Positions 7,792 through 16,248 of a stretch of DNA of 32,284 nt are shown one piece after another. The translations under genes were made by a program, and so were the position numbers. The notes under the pieces were generated by a model. The model saw only the letters and a list, made by a program, of their open reading frames with translations. It was not told the DNA's origin and searched no databases. The first letter of the stretch is position 1. Each line of letters begins with the position of its first letter. The DNA comes from Comamonadaceae bacterium CD01. GTDB lineage: Bacteria; Pseudomonadota; Gammaproteobacteria; Burkholderiales; Burkholderiaceae_C. The stretch covers positions 1 through 32,284 of the forward strand of contig PGEI01000032.1 in NCBI GenBank assembly GCA_002894305.1, read 5' to 3'.

Positions 7792-8924
7792 GCGGCGGTC
7801 TCCTCGGTGTCGAGCAATTGGCGCGCGACCTGCTCGCGCCACCAGCGCAGCGATCCCAGGCGCTGGCTGCTGGCCTGGGCGCGGCGAAAGTACAGATGGG
7901 GGTCGTATTCCCAGGTAAAGCCCACGCCGCCGTGCAGCTGGATGGACTCGCGCGTGCAGTACAGCGCGGCCTCGGTCGCCTCGCTGATGGCGTGCGCCGC
8001 GGCGCGCAGCAGCACGCCGTCGGCCGGCTCGGTGTCGGCCAGGCAGGCGGCGCCGTAGACGGCCGAGCGGGCGGTCTCCACTGCTACCAGCATCTGGCCC
8101 ACGCGGTGCTTGACGGCCTGGAAGCTGGCGATGGGTTTCTCGAACTGCTGGCGCTCCAGCGTGTAGGCCAGGGACAAGTCCAGCGCCTGCTGCGCCACGC
8201 CAACCTGCTCGGCAGCCAGTGCAATGGCGGCCACGCAGCGCGTGTGCGCAAGCAGTGCCTGCAGCGCCGGGCCGTGGGCGATGCGCTGGGTGGCGTCGAG
8301 CGCTACGTTTTCTGCGGTGACGGTGCCGTGCAGGCGCGTGGCGTCCACGGCGGGCTGCTGGGTAACGGTCAGGCCGAGTGCGTCGGCAGGCACGAGGAAC
8401 AGGCCCCATTCGCCATCGGCCTGCAGCGCGGGCAGCAGCAACTGCTGCGCCACGGGAGCGGATCCGACCTGCGGCCACTGGCCTTGCAGCAGCCAGTGGT
8501 TGTTCTGTGGCGTCGCCTGGGCGCCGACGGTGGGCGCATCGGGTTCGGGCAGTGCCAGGGCAAAGCGCTGTTCACCGCTGGTCAAGGATTGCAGCGCGGC
8601 GTCCACCTGCGGCTGGCCCGCCAGCGCGCGCAGCGCCGTTGCGGCCAGGGCCACGCCGTCGAAGTAGGGCACGCAGGCCAGGCGGTGGCCCAGCTGTTCC
8701 TGCAACAGCGCCAGCTCGACCACGCCCAGGCCCAGGCCGCCCTGGTCCTCGGGGCTGTGGATGCCGCACCAGCCCAGCTCGGCCAGGCCTTGCCACAGGG
8801 CTTCGTTCCAGCCGCCGGGCTGGCTGCCCGCGCTGCGCACGCGCTCGCTGGTGCTGTGCGCGGCAAGGAATTCGGCGGCGCTGTCGACGATCAGGCGTTG
8901 TTCTTCGCTCAGGTTCAAATCCAT
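7788..8924 (-). CDS. Acyl-CoA dehydrogenase, partner subunit of the FadE30-like protein
   Basis: The 378-residue protein belongs to the more divergent acyl-CoA dehydrogenase class that pairs with a canonical subunit in steroid degraders. The N-terminal helical domain includes GWCGIHSPEDQGGLGLG. The middle beta domain is poorly conserved and Ala/Gln-rich. The C-terminal domain carries ERQQFEKPIASFQAVKHRVGQM and QLHGGVGFTWEYDPHLYFRR, which contact FAD and the partner subunit in the family. Its stop codon overlaps the start of the FadE30-like gene. I start it at the ATG at 8924, giving MDLNLSEEQRLIVDS; the open frame extends upstream only through the G/C repeat. It probably cannot act without its partner. 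Confidence 0.85.
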   Translation of the reverse strand: MDLNLSEEQRLIVDSAAEFLAAHSTSERVRSAGSQPGGWNEALWQGLAELGWCGIHSPEDQGGLGLGVVELALLQEQLGHRLACVPYFDGVALAATALRALAGQPQVDAALQSLTSGEQRFALALPEPDAPTVGAQATPQNNHWLLQGQWPQVGSAPVAQQLLLPALQADGEWGLFLVPADALGLTVTQQPAVDATRLHGTVTAENVALDATQRIAHGPALQALLAHTRCVAAIALAAEQVGVAQQALDLSLAYTLERQQFEKPIASFQAVKHRVGQMLVAVETARSAVYGAACLADTEPADGVLLRAAAHAISEATEAALYCTRESIQLHGGVGFTWEYDPHLYFRRAQASSQRLGSLRWWREQVARQLLDTEETAA

Positions 8925-8942
8925 GGCATGGCTCTGCTTTTT

Positions 8943-9054
8943 GCTCCTTCCCCCTTTTGGGGAAGGCAGGGGTGGGGGTTTCTTGCCTGGCGCAGGGGCT
9001 GTGCTTGCGTCGCTGGCCCCCACTCCAGCCCTCCCCCAAAGGGGGGGAGGGAGC
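8943..9054. repeat. Paired G/C-tract inverted repeat, copy 2
   Basis: This copy has the two units in the opposite order to copy 1: CTCCTTCCCCCTTTTGGGGAAGG first, then CCCCCACTCCAGCCCTCCCC with AAAGGGGGGG. About 30 bp of unrelated sequence separate the arms. It occupies nearly all of the 141-bp gap between the SDR gene and the dehydrogenase gene. No T-tract is present. Confidence 0.7.
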
Positions 9055-9065
9055 TGAAAACCGGC

Positions 9066-9941
9066 TCAGGTGCCGTAGACTTTTTGCGGCTTCGGGCTCT
9101 GGGCGATCAGTTCGTCGACCACGGCGGTCAGTTCGGCGGGCTCCCAGCGCGCGCCCTTGTCGCGGATGGCGCCGGTGTGCCAGCCGTCGGCCACCGAGAT
9201 TTCGCCGCCCTTGGCCTCGAAGCAGCGGCCGGTCACGTGGGCCGACAGCGGGCTGCCCAGCCAGACGACGATGGAGGCGACGTTCATCGGGTCCCAGGCG
9301 TCAAAGCCGTCGTCGGGTTTCTTGACCAGGTCGGGCATCGCGCCCTCGGTCATCGCGGTGCGCGCGGCCGGCGCCAGGCTGTTGGCGGTGATGCCGTAGC
9401 GCGCCAGTTCCGCCGCTTGCACCAGGGTCAGCCCGGCAATGCCGGCCTTGGCCGCTGCGTAGTTGCTCTGGCCGATGGAGCCCTGCAGGCCCGCGCCCGA
9501 GCTGGTGTTGATGATGCGTGCGTCCACCGCCTTGCCGGCCTTCTTCTGGTCGCGCCAGTAGCGGCCAAAGGTGTTGCCCATGCAGTAGTGGCCGCGCAGG
9601 TGCACGCGCATGACCATGTCCCAGTCTTCTTCCGAGAGGCTCAGGAACATGCGGTCGCGCAGCACGCCGGCGTTGTTGACGACGACGTGCACGTCGCCGA
9701 AGGCGGCCAGTGCGGCGTCGAGGATGGACTGCGCGCCGGCCAGCGAGGTGATGTCGCCGCCGTTGGCGATCGCCTGGCCGCCGGCGGCCTTGACCTCGTC
9801 GGCCACGGCCTGCGCGGCGTCCAGGCGGATGTCGTTGACGACGACGCTCGCGCCTTCTTGCGCAAACGCCAGCGCGTAGGCGCGGCCCAGGCCGGCGCCG
9901 GCGCCGGTGATGACGACGGTGCGGTTGGTGCAGATGGTCAT
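9066..9941 (-). CDS. SDR family 3-hydroxyacyl-CoA/hydroxysteroid dehydrogenase
   Basis: The 291-residue protein has a canonical NAD-binding TGAGAGLGRAYALAFA at about residues 12-27. NNAGVLRDRMF follows, and the active-site serine and tyrosine lie in NTSSGAGLQGSIGQSNYAAAKAG. Its NAGVLRD, the Asp-rich ND region and the C-terminal WEPAEL tail are typical of the dehydrogenase domain of peroxisomal-type multifunctional enzyme 2 and of the mycobacterial Hsd4/ChsB-like SDRs, which oxidise 3-hydroxyacyl-CoAs of steroid side chains. A strong AAGGAG ribosome binding site sits 5 bases before the ATG at 9941. It lies between the amidase and dehydrogenase genes, isolated on both sides by G/C repeats. A role as beta-oxidation dehydrogenase for a steroid CoA ester is likely; the exact substrate is unknown. 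Confidence 0.85.
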   Translation of the reverse strand: MTICTNRTVVITGAGAGLGRAYALAFAQEGASVVVNDIRLDAAQAVADEVKAAGGQAIANGGDITSLAGAQSILDAALAAFGDVHVVVNNAGVLRDRMFLSLSEEDWDMVMRVHLRGHYCMGNTFGRYWRDQKKAGKAVDARIINTSSGAGLQGSIGQSNYAAAKAGIAGLTLVQAAELARYGITANSLAPAARTAMTEGAMPDLVKKPDDGFDAWDPMNVASIVVWLGSPLSAHVTGRCFEAKGGEISVADGWHTGAIRDKGARWEPAELTAVVDELIAQSPKPQKVYGT

Positions 9942-9981
9942 GGGGGCTCCTTGGGTGCTTGAAATGAAGAGTGCTTGTTTT

Positions 9982-10104
9982 GCTCCTTCCCCCTTTGGGG
10001 GAAGGCGGGGATGGGGGCGGGGTGGGAGCGCCGGCATCTTGCCGGCATGGGCGCGCCGGCGTCGCCGGCCCCCACCCCAACCCTCCCCCAGAGGGGGAGG
10101 GAGG
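9982..10104. repeat. Paired G/C-tract inverted repeat, copy 3, with an inner GC hairpin
   Basis: Same arrangement as copy 2, with arms at about 9982-10017 and 10069-10104. The spacer holds an additional run of GCCGGC half-palindromes (10029-10069). A truncated third arm (CCCTCCCCAGAGGGGGG) follows at 10112-10128. It lies in the 197-bp gap between the amidase and SDR genes. Confidence 0.68.
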
Positions 10105-10138
10105 AAATCGGCCCTCCCCAGAGGGGGGATGGAAAGCC

Positions 10139-11707
10139 TTAGCGCAGCGCCGCCAGATCCGGCATGCGCTGCGCCCAGGGCATGGCTTGCTCTAGCTGCG
10201 CGGCCAGGGCCAGCAGGCGGTCTTCGCGGCCGTAGGGGGCGACGAAGTGGGCGCCGACGGGCAGGTTGTCCGCCGTCCAGTGCGCCGGCACCGACATGGC
10301 CGGGTGGCCGCTGATGTTGAACAGCGAGGTGAAGGCCGACGAGGCCATGGCCTGGCGGGCGTAGCTCTCGAAGGGCTGATCCAGCGTGAGCACGCCCAGC
10401 TTTTGCGCCGGCACGGCCGTCGTCGGCGTGAGGATGAGGTCGTAGTCGCCCAAAAAGGCGTCGATGATCTGGCCGGCCTTGTCAAAGCCCAGGCGCGCCT
10501 GGTAGAGCTGCTGCGCCGTGGCCTTTCTGGCCTGCTCAAGCGTGGCCCAGTCCAGCGGCTCCATCTCGTCTTCGCGCACCGCGCGGCCCAGCAGCTTTTC
10601 GCGCTGGCTCACGGTGTAGAGCATGCCCGCGCCCATGGCGGCGCCCATGCCGGCGTAGACCTCTTGCACCGGAAGCGCCGGCATTTTCTCTTCCAGGTGG
10701 TGGCCCATGCCGGCGCAGACGTGGGCGGCGCGCTCGAGCGCGGCCAGGCAGTCGGTGTGCACCGGCACGCCAAAGTAATTGCTGCGCCACACGGCAATGC
10801 GCAGCGGGCGCGGCGCCCGGGTGAGCGCGGCCAGGTAGCTGCCCGGCGCGGCCGGCGGCGGGCCGATGCGCGAGCCCGCCTCGGGGCCGGCGGTCAGGTC
10901 GAGCAGCAGGGCGCTGTCGCGCACGCTGCGGCTGATCACGTGGTTGACCGACAGGCCCGAGCCGTCGAGCACGTCGGGCCCGGCCGGCACGCGGCCGCGG
11001 CTGGGCTTCAAGCCAAACAGCCCGCAGTGCGCCGCCGGAATGCGAATCGAGCCGCCGCCGTCGCTGGCGTGCGCCACCGGCACGATGCCGGCGGCCACGG
11101 CCGCCGCCGTGCCGCCCGATGAGCCGCCGGTGGTGTGCGCCGTATTCCAGGGGTTGAGCGTGGCGCCGTACAGGCGCGATTCGGTCGTCGTCGTCATGCC
11201 GAATTCTGGCGACGCCGTCTTGCCAAAAATGTTGAGCCCAGCGCGCTGGTAGCGCTTGACCAGCGTGGTGCTGTGCGTGGCCACCGCGCCCTTGAAGAAG
11301 GCGCAGCCATTGGTCGTCACCGTGCCTTCGACGTACTGGCCCAGGTCTTTGATCAGAAACGGCAAGCCCCACAGCGGCGCCTTCTCCACAGCGGTCTTGC
11401 GCGCCTGGGCCGAGAGCGCCGACAACGCCTTGGCCTGCTGGCGCGCCAGGTCAAAGTCGCGGATGACGACGGCGTTGAGCTTGGGCAAGGCCTCGACGCG
11501 GGCAATCGCCGCGTCCAGGGCGTCCAGCGGGGTGACCTCGCCGCGGGCGATTTGCCGCGCCCAGGTGGTGGCGTCGGGCGGCGCGACTCCATGGCTTGCG
11601 TTGGCCGCCGCGCCCTGGGCCTGGGCGGGCAGGGCGGCCGCTGCCGCGCCGGCAGCAGCGCCCTGCAGGAAAAGCCGGCGCTTGGGGTCTTGGGCGCTGC
11701 GGGGCAT
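10139..11707 (-). CDS. Exported amidase (amidase signature family, Tat signal)
   Basis: This 522-residue amidase-signature enzyme shows the whole Ser-cisSer-Lys triad: Lys120 in FLIKD, Ser196 in HTTGGSSGGTAAA and the nucleophile Ser220 in SDGGGSIRIPA. The N-terminus carries a twin-arginine signal (KRRLFLQG at residues 9-16, an Ala-rich core and AQAQG as likely cleavage region), so it should fold in the cytoplasm and act in the periplasm. A clear AAGGAG ribosome binding site lies 7 bases before the ATG at 11707. It sits 23 bp after fadA6, inside the steroid operon, where no known step of ring degradation needs an amide hydrolase. One reading is that it removes glycine or taurine from conjugated bile acids; other amides or esters are possible. 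The enzyme family is certain, the substrate is speculation. Confidence 0.88.
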   Translation of the reverse strand: MPRSAQDPKRRLFLQGAAAGAAAAALPAQAQGAAANASHGVAPPDATTWARQIARGEVTPLDALDAAIARVEALPKLNAVVIRDFDLARQQAKALSALSAQARKTAVEKAPLWGLPFLIKDLGQYVEGTVTTNGCAFFKGAVATHSTTLVKRYQRAGLNIFGKTASPEFGMTTTTESRLYGATLNPWNTAHTTGGSSGGTAAAVAAGIVPVAHASDGGGSIRIPAAHCGLFGLKPSRGRVPAGPDVLDGSGLSVNHVISRSVRDSALLLDLTAGPEAGSRIGPPPAAPGSYLAALTRAPRPLRIAVWRSNYFGVPVHTDCLAALERAAHVCAGMGHHLEEKMPALPVQEVYAGMGAAMGAGMLYTVSQREKLLGRAVREDEMEPLDWATLEQARKATAQQLYQARLGFDKAGQIIDAFLGDYDLILTPTTAVPAQKLGVLTLDQPFESYARQAMASSAFTSLFNISGHPAMSVPAHWTADNLPVGAHFVAPYGREDRLLALAAQLEQAMPWAQRMPDLAALR

Positions 11708-11730
11708 GGTGTGTCTCCTTGGTGTTGTTT

Positions 11731-12900
11731 CTACAGACGCTCGATGATGGTGACGTTGGCCTGGCCGCCGCCCTCGCACATGGTCTGCAGGCCGTAGCGC
11801 CCGCCGGTGCGCTCCAGCTCGTGCAGCAGCGTGGTCATCAGCTTGGCGCCGGTGGCGCCCAGCGGGTGGCCCAGCGCGATGGCGCCGCCGTTGACGTTGG
11901 TGCGCGCCGGGTCGTAGCCGGTCTCCTTCAGCCATGCCATGACGACCGAGGCAAAGGCCTCGTTGATCTCGACCAGGTCGATGTCGTTCATGCTCATGCC
12001 GGCCTTCTTCAGCGCGTAGGCGGTGGCCGGGATCGGCGCGGTCAGGTGCCAGATCGGGTCGTCGGCACGCACGCTGATGTGGTGGATGCGCGCGCGCGGC
12101 GTGAGGTTGTAGCGCTTGAGCGCGGCCTCGGAGACGACCAGCACAGCGGCGGCCGCGTCGCAGGTGGAGCTGGAGACGGCGGCGGTGATCTTGGGGTAGG
12201 TGGGGTCGACCGGGTCGAGCGTGGCCATCTTCTCCAGCGTGCTCAGGCGGGCGGTCTCGTCCATCTTGAAGTTGCCCCCTTCCAATGGATAAGGGACGAT
12301 TTCGCGATCAAAGCGCCCTTCGGCAATCGCCTTCAAGGCCTTGTCGTGGCTGTTCTTGGCAAACACTTCCATGTCGGCGCGGCTGGCGCCCCAGTGGTCG
12401 GCAATGCGCTGCGCGGCGTAGAACTGGTTGACCGGCGCGTCGCCAAAGCGCGCCTGCCAGCATTTGCTTTCGGCAAACGGCGTGGTGAAGCCCAGCGGCT
12501 GGCCGGCCAGCATGGCCGACGAGATTGGAATGGCGCTCATGGTCTGCACGCCGCCGGCGAGCACCACGTCCTGCGTGCCGCTCATCACCGCCTGCGCGGC
12601 AAAGTGCACCGCCTGCTGGGAGCTGCCGCACTGGCGGTCGATGGTGGTGCCGGGCACGCAAAGCGGCATGCCGGCGGCCAGCCAGGAGGTGCGCGCGATG
12701 TCGCCGGCCAGCGGGCCGATGGTGTCGACGCAGCCGAAGATGACGTCGTCGTACTCGTCGGCCGGAACGGCGTTGCGCTCGACCAGTGCGCGGATGACGT
12801 GCGCGCCCAGGTCGGCTCCATGCACGTGGGCCAGCGACCCCTTGCGCTTGCCGGTGGGCGAGCGCAGGGCGTCGACGATATAGGCTTGGGGGGTGGCCAT
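11731..12900 (-). CDS. fadA6: Thiolase FadA6 of steroid ring C/D degradation
   Basis: The 389-residue protein matches mycobacterial FadA6 (Rv3556c) in many remembered stretches: [37 protein letters not shown] with the nucleophilic Cys91, [45 protein letters not shown] and the tail [20 protein letters not shown]. FadA6 performs the thiolytic cleavage after ring C is hydrolysed by IpdAB, turning MeDODA-CoA into MOODA-CoA and acetyl-CoA. The start at 12900 has AAGGA upstream; the frame extends further only through the G/C repeat. It is followed closely by the amidase gene and preceded by a dehydrogenase pair. Confidence 0.9.
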   Translation of the reverse strand: MATPQAYIVDALRSPTGKRKGSLAHVHGADLGAHVIRALVERNAVPADEYDDVIFGCVDTIGPLAGDIARTSWLAAGMPLCVPGTTIDRQCGSSQQAVHFAAQAVMSGTQDVVLAGGVQTMSAIPISSAMLAGQPLGFTTPFAESKCWQARFGDAPVNQFYAAQRIADHWGASRADMEVFAKNSHDKALKAIAEGRFDREIVPYPLEGGNFKMDETARLSTLEKMATLDPVDPTYPKITAAVSSSTCDAAAAVLVVSEAALKRYNLTPRARIHHISVRADDPIWHLTAPIPATAYALKKAGMSMNDIDLVEINEAFASVVMAWLKETGYDPARTNVNGGAIALGHPLGATGAKLMTTLLHELERTGGRYGLQTMCEGGGQANVTIIERL

Positions 12901-12938
12901 GGGGTGTCCTTGTCTGTCAATGGATGGGTGGGCGGCTT

Positions 12939-13053
12939 GCTCCTTCCCCCTTTGGGGGAAGGAGGGGATGGGGGCGGCTGTTGCGGTAAATGCCTTGTGT
13001 TGGTTGCATGCGTCGCTGGCCCCCACCCCAACCCTCCCCCAGAGGGGGAGGGG
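12939..13053. repeat. Paired G/C-tract inverted repeat, copy 4
   Basis: Arms are CTCCTTCCCCCTTTGGGGGA at about 12939-12976 and CCCCCACCCCAACCCTCCCC plus AGAGGGGGAGG at about 13019-13053. It occupies the 171-bp gap between the dehydrogenase gene and fadA6. The order of arms is the same as in copies 2 and 3. Confidence 0.7.
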
Positions 13054-13071
13054 GCGAAAGCGGGGCGCGGC

Positions 13072-14139
13072 TCAGTGAAACGTCGCCCCCGCCCCCAGCG
13101 GCGCACCGTCGGTGAACAGGGCGGCGCCCAGGCGCTCTTGGTGAAAGGCGCGGTCGCCCCAGGCACCGTTGAGCGCCCAGGCGCGCTTCATGAACATCTG
13201 CAGGTCGACCTCCCAGGTGTAGCCCATGGCGCCGTGTACCTGGATGCCCTTGCGCGCGGCCAGCAGCGCGGCTTCGCCGCAGGCCAGCTTGGCGTGGGCC
13301 ACGCGGGCGCTGGTGCTGGCGTCCTTCGTCGCCAGCGCGGCGGCGGCGCGGTAGAGCACGGGCTTGGCGAATTCGATGGCGGTGAACACGTCGGCCAGGT
13401 GGTGCTTGACCGCCTGGAAGGCGCCAATGGGCTTGCCGAACTGCTTGCGCTGGCCGGCGTAGTCCACCGTCAGGTCGAGCATGCGCTGGGACAGGCCGAT
13501 GAGCTCGCCGGCGACGGCCAGCGCGCCGCGCTCGAGCGCTTCGTCCCACAGCGCCTGGCCGGTGGCGGCGTCGGCAATGCGCGTGGCGTCGCCCGGCTGC
13601 CACTGCACGGTGCTCAGGCGGCGCGAGGCGTCGATGCTGCGCTCGGTCTGCACCTGCACCTGGCTGGCGGGAACGGCGTGCACCTCAAGCCCTTGGGGCG
13701 TGGCGTGGGGCAGCAGCAGCAGGTCGGCCAGGTGGGCGTCGGCCACCCAGGGGTTGACCGGATGGCCCACGGCGATGCGCGCGCTGCCGTCGACGATGCG
13801 CGGCAGCCAGGCGGCGCGCGCGGCGTGGCCGGCGGGCAGGGTGGCCAGCAGGCCGGCAGCAATGTAGGCGGTGTCGATCAGCGAGTCGGGAATGGCGTAG
13901 TAGCCGAGTTCCTGCGTCATCAGCGACCAGTCGACGTCGCCCAGGCCCAGGCCGCCTTCTTCCTCGGGCACGGACAGGGCGGTGAGGCCTTGCTCGGCAA
14001 TTTTCTTGCGCAGCGCGGGGCTGCGGCCGCTGTCGGTGTCCCAGACTTCGCGCAGCATCTCGGGCGGCGCCTCGGTCATCAAAAAGCGGCTGACCGAGTC
14101 GCGAAACGCCGTCTGGTCTTGGGTGAAGGTGAACTCCAT
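13072..14139 (-). CDS. Acyl-CoA dehydrogenase, divergent partner subunit
   Basis: A 355-residue acyl-CoA dehydrogenase of the divergent partner class. It starts MEFTFTQDQTAFRDSVSRFL after a GGAGAA ribosome binding site, contains SVPEEEGGLGLGDVD in the N-terminal domain, and has GQRKQFGKPIGAFQAVKHHL and VHGAMGYTWEVDLQMFMKRAW in the C-terminal domain. It should pair with the subunit encoded just upstream (14310-15464), forming a second heteromeric steroid acyl-CoA dehydrogenase in this operon. By analogy with FadE31-33 of mycobacteria, the pair could act on the ring-opened C/D products; this is inference, as the two pairs cannot be assigned to substrates from sequence alone. Confidence 0.84.
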   Translation of the reverse strand: MEFTFTQDQTAFRDSVSRFLMTEAPPEMLREVWDTDSGRSPALRKKIAEQGLTALSVPEEEGGLGLGDVDWSLMTQELGYYAIPDSLIDTAYIAAGLLATLPAGHAARAAWLPRIVDGSARIAVGHPVNPWVADAHLADLLLLPHATPQGLEVHAVPASQVQVQTERSIDASRRLSTVQWQPGDATRIADAATGQALWDEALERGALAVAGELIGLSQRMLDLTVDYAGQRKQFGKPIGAFQAVKHHLADVFTAIEFAKPVLYRAAAALATKDASTSARVAHAKLACGEAALLAARKGIQVHGAMGYTWEVDLQMFMKRAWALNGAWGDRAFHQERLGAALFTDGAPLGAGATFH

Positions 14140-14242
14140 GGTGGTTCTCCGGATATCAGTGATTCTTGGGGCTCAGCGGCTGAAACTGGCGCAACCCAGG
14201 TCAGGGCATCCGCGCAAGGGCAGCCCCGCCGCGCTGGATGCG

Positions 14243-14282
14243 TCCCCCTTCCCGCGCCGCGCAGCGGCGCGAGAGAAGGGGG
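14243..14282. repeat. Long GC-rich hairpin between two dehydrogenase genes
   Basis: TCCCCCTTC and GAAGGGGGA form the outer stem, and CGCGCC/GGCGCG the inner stem around a short GC-rich loop. It lies in the 170-bp gap between the paired dehydrogenase genes. It differs from the four G/C-tract pairs and has no T-run on the transcribed strand. It may stabilise or separate the mRNA segments of the operon. Confidence 0.6.
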
Positions 14283-14309
14283 AAGGCGCGAAGCGACTCA
14301 GGGGGTTGT

Positions 14310-15464
14310 TCATGCTTTGGGCATGCCGAGCACGCGCTCGGCAATGATGTTGCGCTGGATCTCGTTGCTGCCGGCGTAGATGGGGCCGGCCTGGGCGAAC
14401 AGGAAGCCTTCCAGCCATTCGTGCACCTCGGCGTCGTCGACCAGCTCGGCGCGCGCGCCCAGGATGCGCATGGCCGTCTCGTGCAGCAGCAAGTCGAGCT
14501 CGGACCAGAAGATTTTGTTGGTGCTGGCCTCGGCGCCAATGGTGGCGCCCTGGGCCAGCTTGCCCACCGTGTGGTAGGAGGCCAGCGTGTAGGCCTCGGC
14601 GCCCATCCAGGCGCGGGTCACCGCCTCGCGGATGCTCGGGTCGCGGTCGCAGGCGCTTTGGTGCTTGCGGTACAGCTGCACCAGTTTTTGCGCCGTGCGC
14701 TGGTAGCGTGCCGGCGAGCGCAGCAGCAGGCCGCGCTCAAAACCGGCGGTGGCCATGGCCACGTGCCAGCCGCGGCCCTCGTCGCCCAGGCGGTTGGCCA
14801 CGGGCACGCGCACGTCGTCAAAAAAGATTTCGGCAAACGCCTCTTTACCGTTGAGCGCGCGGATCGGGCGCACGGTAATGCCCGGCGCGTCCAGCGGCAC
14901 CAGCAGATAGGTCAGGCCGTGGTGGCGCGAGGACTGCGGGTCGCTCCTGAACAGGCCGAACAGCCAGTTGGCGAACACCGCGCGCGTGGACCAGATCTTC
15001 TGGCCGTTGACCACGTAGTGGTCGCCGTCGCGGATGGCGCGGCTGCTGATGGCGGCCATGTCCGAGCCGGCGTTGGGCTCGCTCCAGCCCTGCGCCCACA
15101 TGTCGTCGCAGCGTGCCGTGCTGGGCAGAAAGCGCGCCTTTTGCTCGGGCGTGCCAAATTCCATCAGCGTCGGGCCCAGCAGCAAGATGCCGTTCTGGTT
15201 GACGCGCTGGGGCGCGTCGTGGGCCCAGTATTCCTCTTCAAAGATCAGCCACTCGACCAGGTCGCTGCCACGTCCGCCCAGCGCCTTGGGCCAGGTGATG
15301 CTGCTCAGGCCCGCGTCGGCCAGCGTGGCCTCCCACTGGCGGTGCTGCTCGAAGCCCTCGCGCGTGTCGTAGCTGGCAAAGGGCGCTTTGGGGACGTTGG
15401 TGGCGAGCCAGTCGCGCACCTCGGCGCGAAAAGCCTGCTGGGCGGGCGTGTAGCGTAGTTCCAT
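14310..15464 (-). CDS. Acyl-CoA dehydrogenase, canonical subunit of second pair
   Basis: The 384-residue protein is a canonical-looking acyl-CoA dehydrogenase: ITWPKALGGRG, WAQGWSEPNAGSDMAAISS for FAD and substrate contact, YVVNGQKIWSTRAVFANW, FFDDVRVPVANRLG and the C-terminal PIYAGSNEIQRNIIAERVLG. As in the FadE30-like protein, the YEG glutamate position is Ala. It resembles FadE30/FadE31-type enzymes but is less close to FadE30 than the product of 6619-7791. An AAGGA ribosome binding site precedes the ATG at 15464, and the gene starts 25 bp after echA20. It probably forms a complex with the product of 13072-14139, despite the 170-bp gap between them. Confidence 0.86.
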   Translation of the reverse strand: MELRYTPAQQAFRAEVRDWLATNVPKAPFASYDTREGFEQHRQWEATLADAGLSSITWPKALGGRGSDLVEWLIFEEEYWAHDAPQRVNQNGILLLGPTLMEFGTPEQKARFLPSTARCDDMWAQGWSEPNAGSDMAAISSRAIRDGDHYVVNGQKIWSTRAVFANWLFGLFRSDPQSSRHHGLTYLLVPLDAPGITVRPIRALNGKEAFAEIFFDDVRVPVANRLGDEGRGWHVAMATAGFERGLLLRSPARYQRTAQKLVQLYRKHQSACDRDPSIREAVTRAWMGAEAYTLASYHTVGKLAQGATIGAEASTNKIFWSELDLLLHETAMRILGARAELVDDAEVHEWLEGFLFAQAGPIYAGSNEIQRNIIAERVLGMPKA

Positions 15465-15489
15465 GGTGGCTGTGTCCTTGGAGGCGATT

Positions 15490-16248
15490 TCAGAATTTGG
15501 CGTCGCGCTTGTTGACGAAGGCGTCGCGCGTCTCGGCGGAGTCCGGGCTCATGTAGGCCTGCAGCGTAAAGCCTTGCTCCCAGCGGTATTTGTCCTCCAG
15601 GTTGCCGTCCTCGATGCCGTTGAGCGCCTCCTTGGCGATGCGGATCATGGCGGGGCTCTTGGCAGCGATCTTGGCGGCGATCTCAAGCGCGGTGTCCCGC
15701 AGCGCGTCGCGCGGCACGACGCGCTCGATCGCGCCCAGGCGCAGCGCCTCGGCCGCGCCGATCATCTCGCCGGTGAAGAACAGGTAGCGCGTCTTCTGCA
15801 CGCCGAACATGCGCTGCAGGTGGGCCGCGCCGCCCATGGCGCCGCGGTCGACCTCGGGCAGGCCGAAGGTGGCGTCCTCGGCGGCGATCACGATGTCGGC
15901 CGCGCCGCAGATGCCGATGCCCCCGCCCAGCACGAAGCCGTGCACCGCGGCGATCACCGGCACCCGGTTGCGGTGCACCGCCTTGAAGGTGGCGTAGTTG
16001 CCCGCGTTGACGCTGACGATGAGCTTGTCGTTGGCCGCCAGCTCCTTGATGTCGACGCCGGCGCAAAAGCCGCGGTTCTCGGCGCGGATGACGATCACGC
16101 GCACTTCGGGGCGCTGGCCGGTGGCCTCGATCTCGGCGGCCAGGCCGTTCCAGCCGGCGGCGTTCAGGGCGTTGACCGGCGCGCGGTCGATCACGATCTC
16201 GGCGACGCCGTTGTCGTGGATCTTGGTGAAAAACTGTTGTTCGCTCAT
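15490..16248 (-). CDS. echA20: EchA20-type CoA-ester hydrolase that opens steroid ring D
   Basis: This 252-residue crotonase-fold protein matches mycobacterial EchA20 (Rv3550): GFCAGVDIKEL forms the first oxyanion hole, HGFVLGGGIGICGAADIVIA the second, followed by EDATFGLPEVDRGAMGGAAH and the tail YRWEQGFTLQ. EchA20 is a crotonase that hydrolyses a carbon-carbon bond, opening ring D of HIEC-CoA to give COCHEA-CoA. The start at 16248 overlaps the stop of ipdC by ATGA, so translation is coupled. A longer in-frame reading upstream exists but is only the shadow of ipdC. Confidence 0.9.
   Translation of the reverse strand: MSEQQFFTKIHDNGVAEIVIDRAPVNALNAAGWNGLAAEIEATGQRPEVRVIVIRAENRGFCAGVDIKELAANDKLIVSVNAGNYATFKAVHRNRVPVIAAVHGFVLGGGIGICGAADIVIAAEDATFGLPEVDRGAMGGAAHLQRMFGVQKTRYLFFTGEMIGAAEALRLGAIERVVPRDALRDTALEIAAKIAAKSPAMIRIAKEALNGIEDGNLEDKYRWEQGFTLQAYMSPDSAETRDAFVNKRDAKF

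Noticed and set aside
6487-13053. G/C-tract repeats as a CRISPR array or as Rho-independent terminators
   Set aside because: The units are kilobases apart with genes between them, so there is no repeat-spacer pattern, and none is followed by a T-run on the transcribed strand.
11596-14379. Open frame of 927 codons opposite amidase, fadA6 and a dehydrogenase gene
   Set aside because: Antisense artefact of high GC at third codon positions; low-complexity composition.
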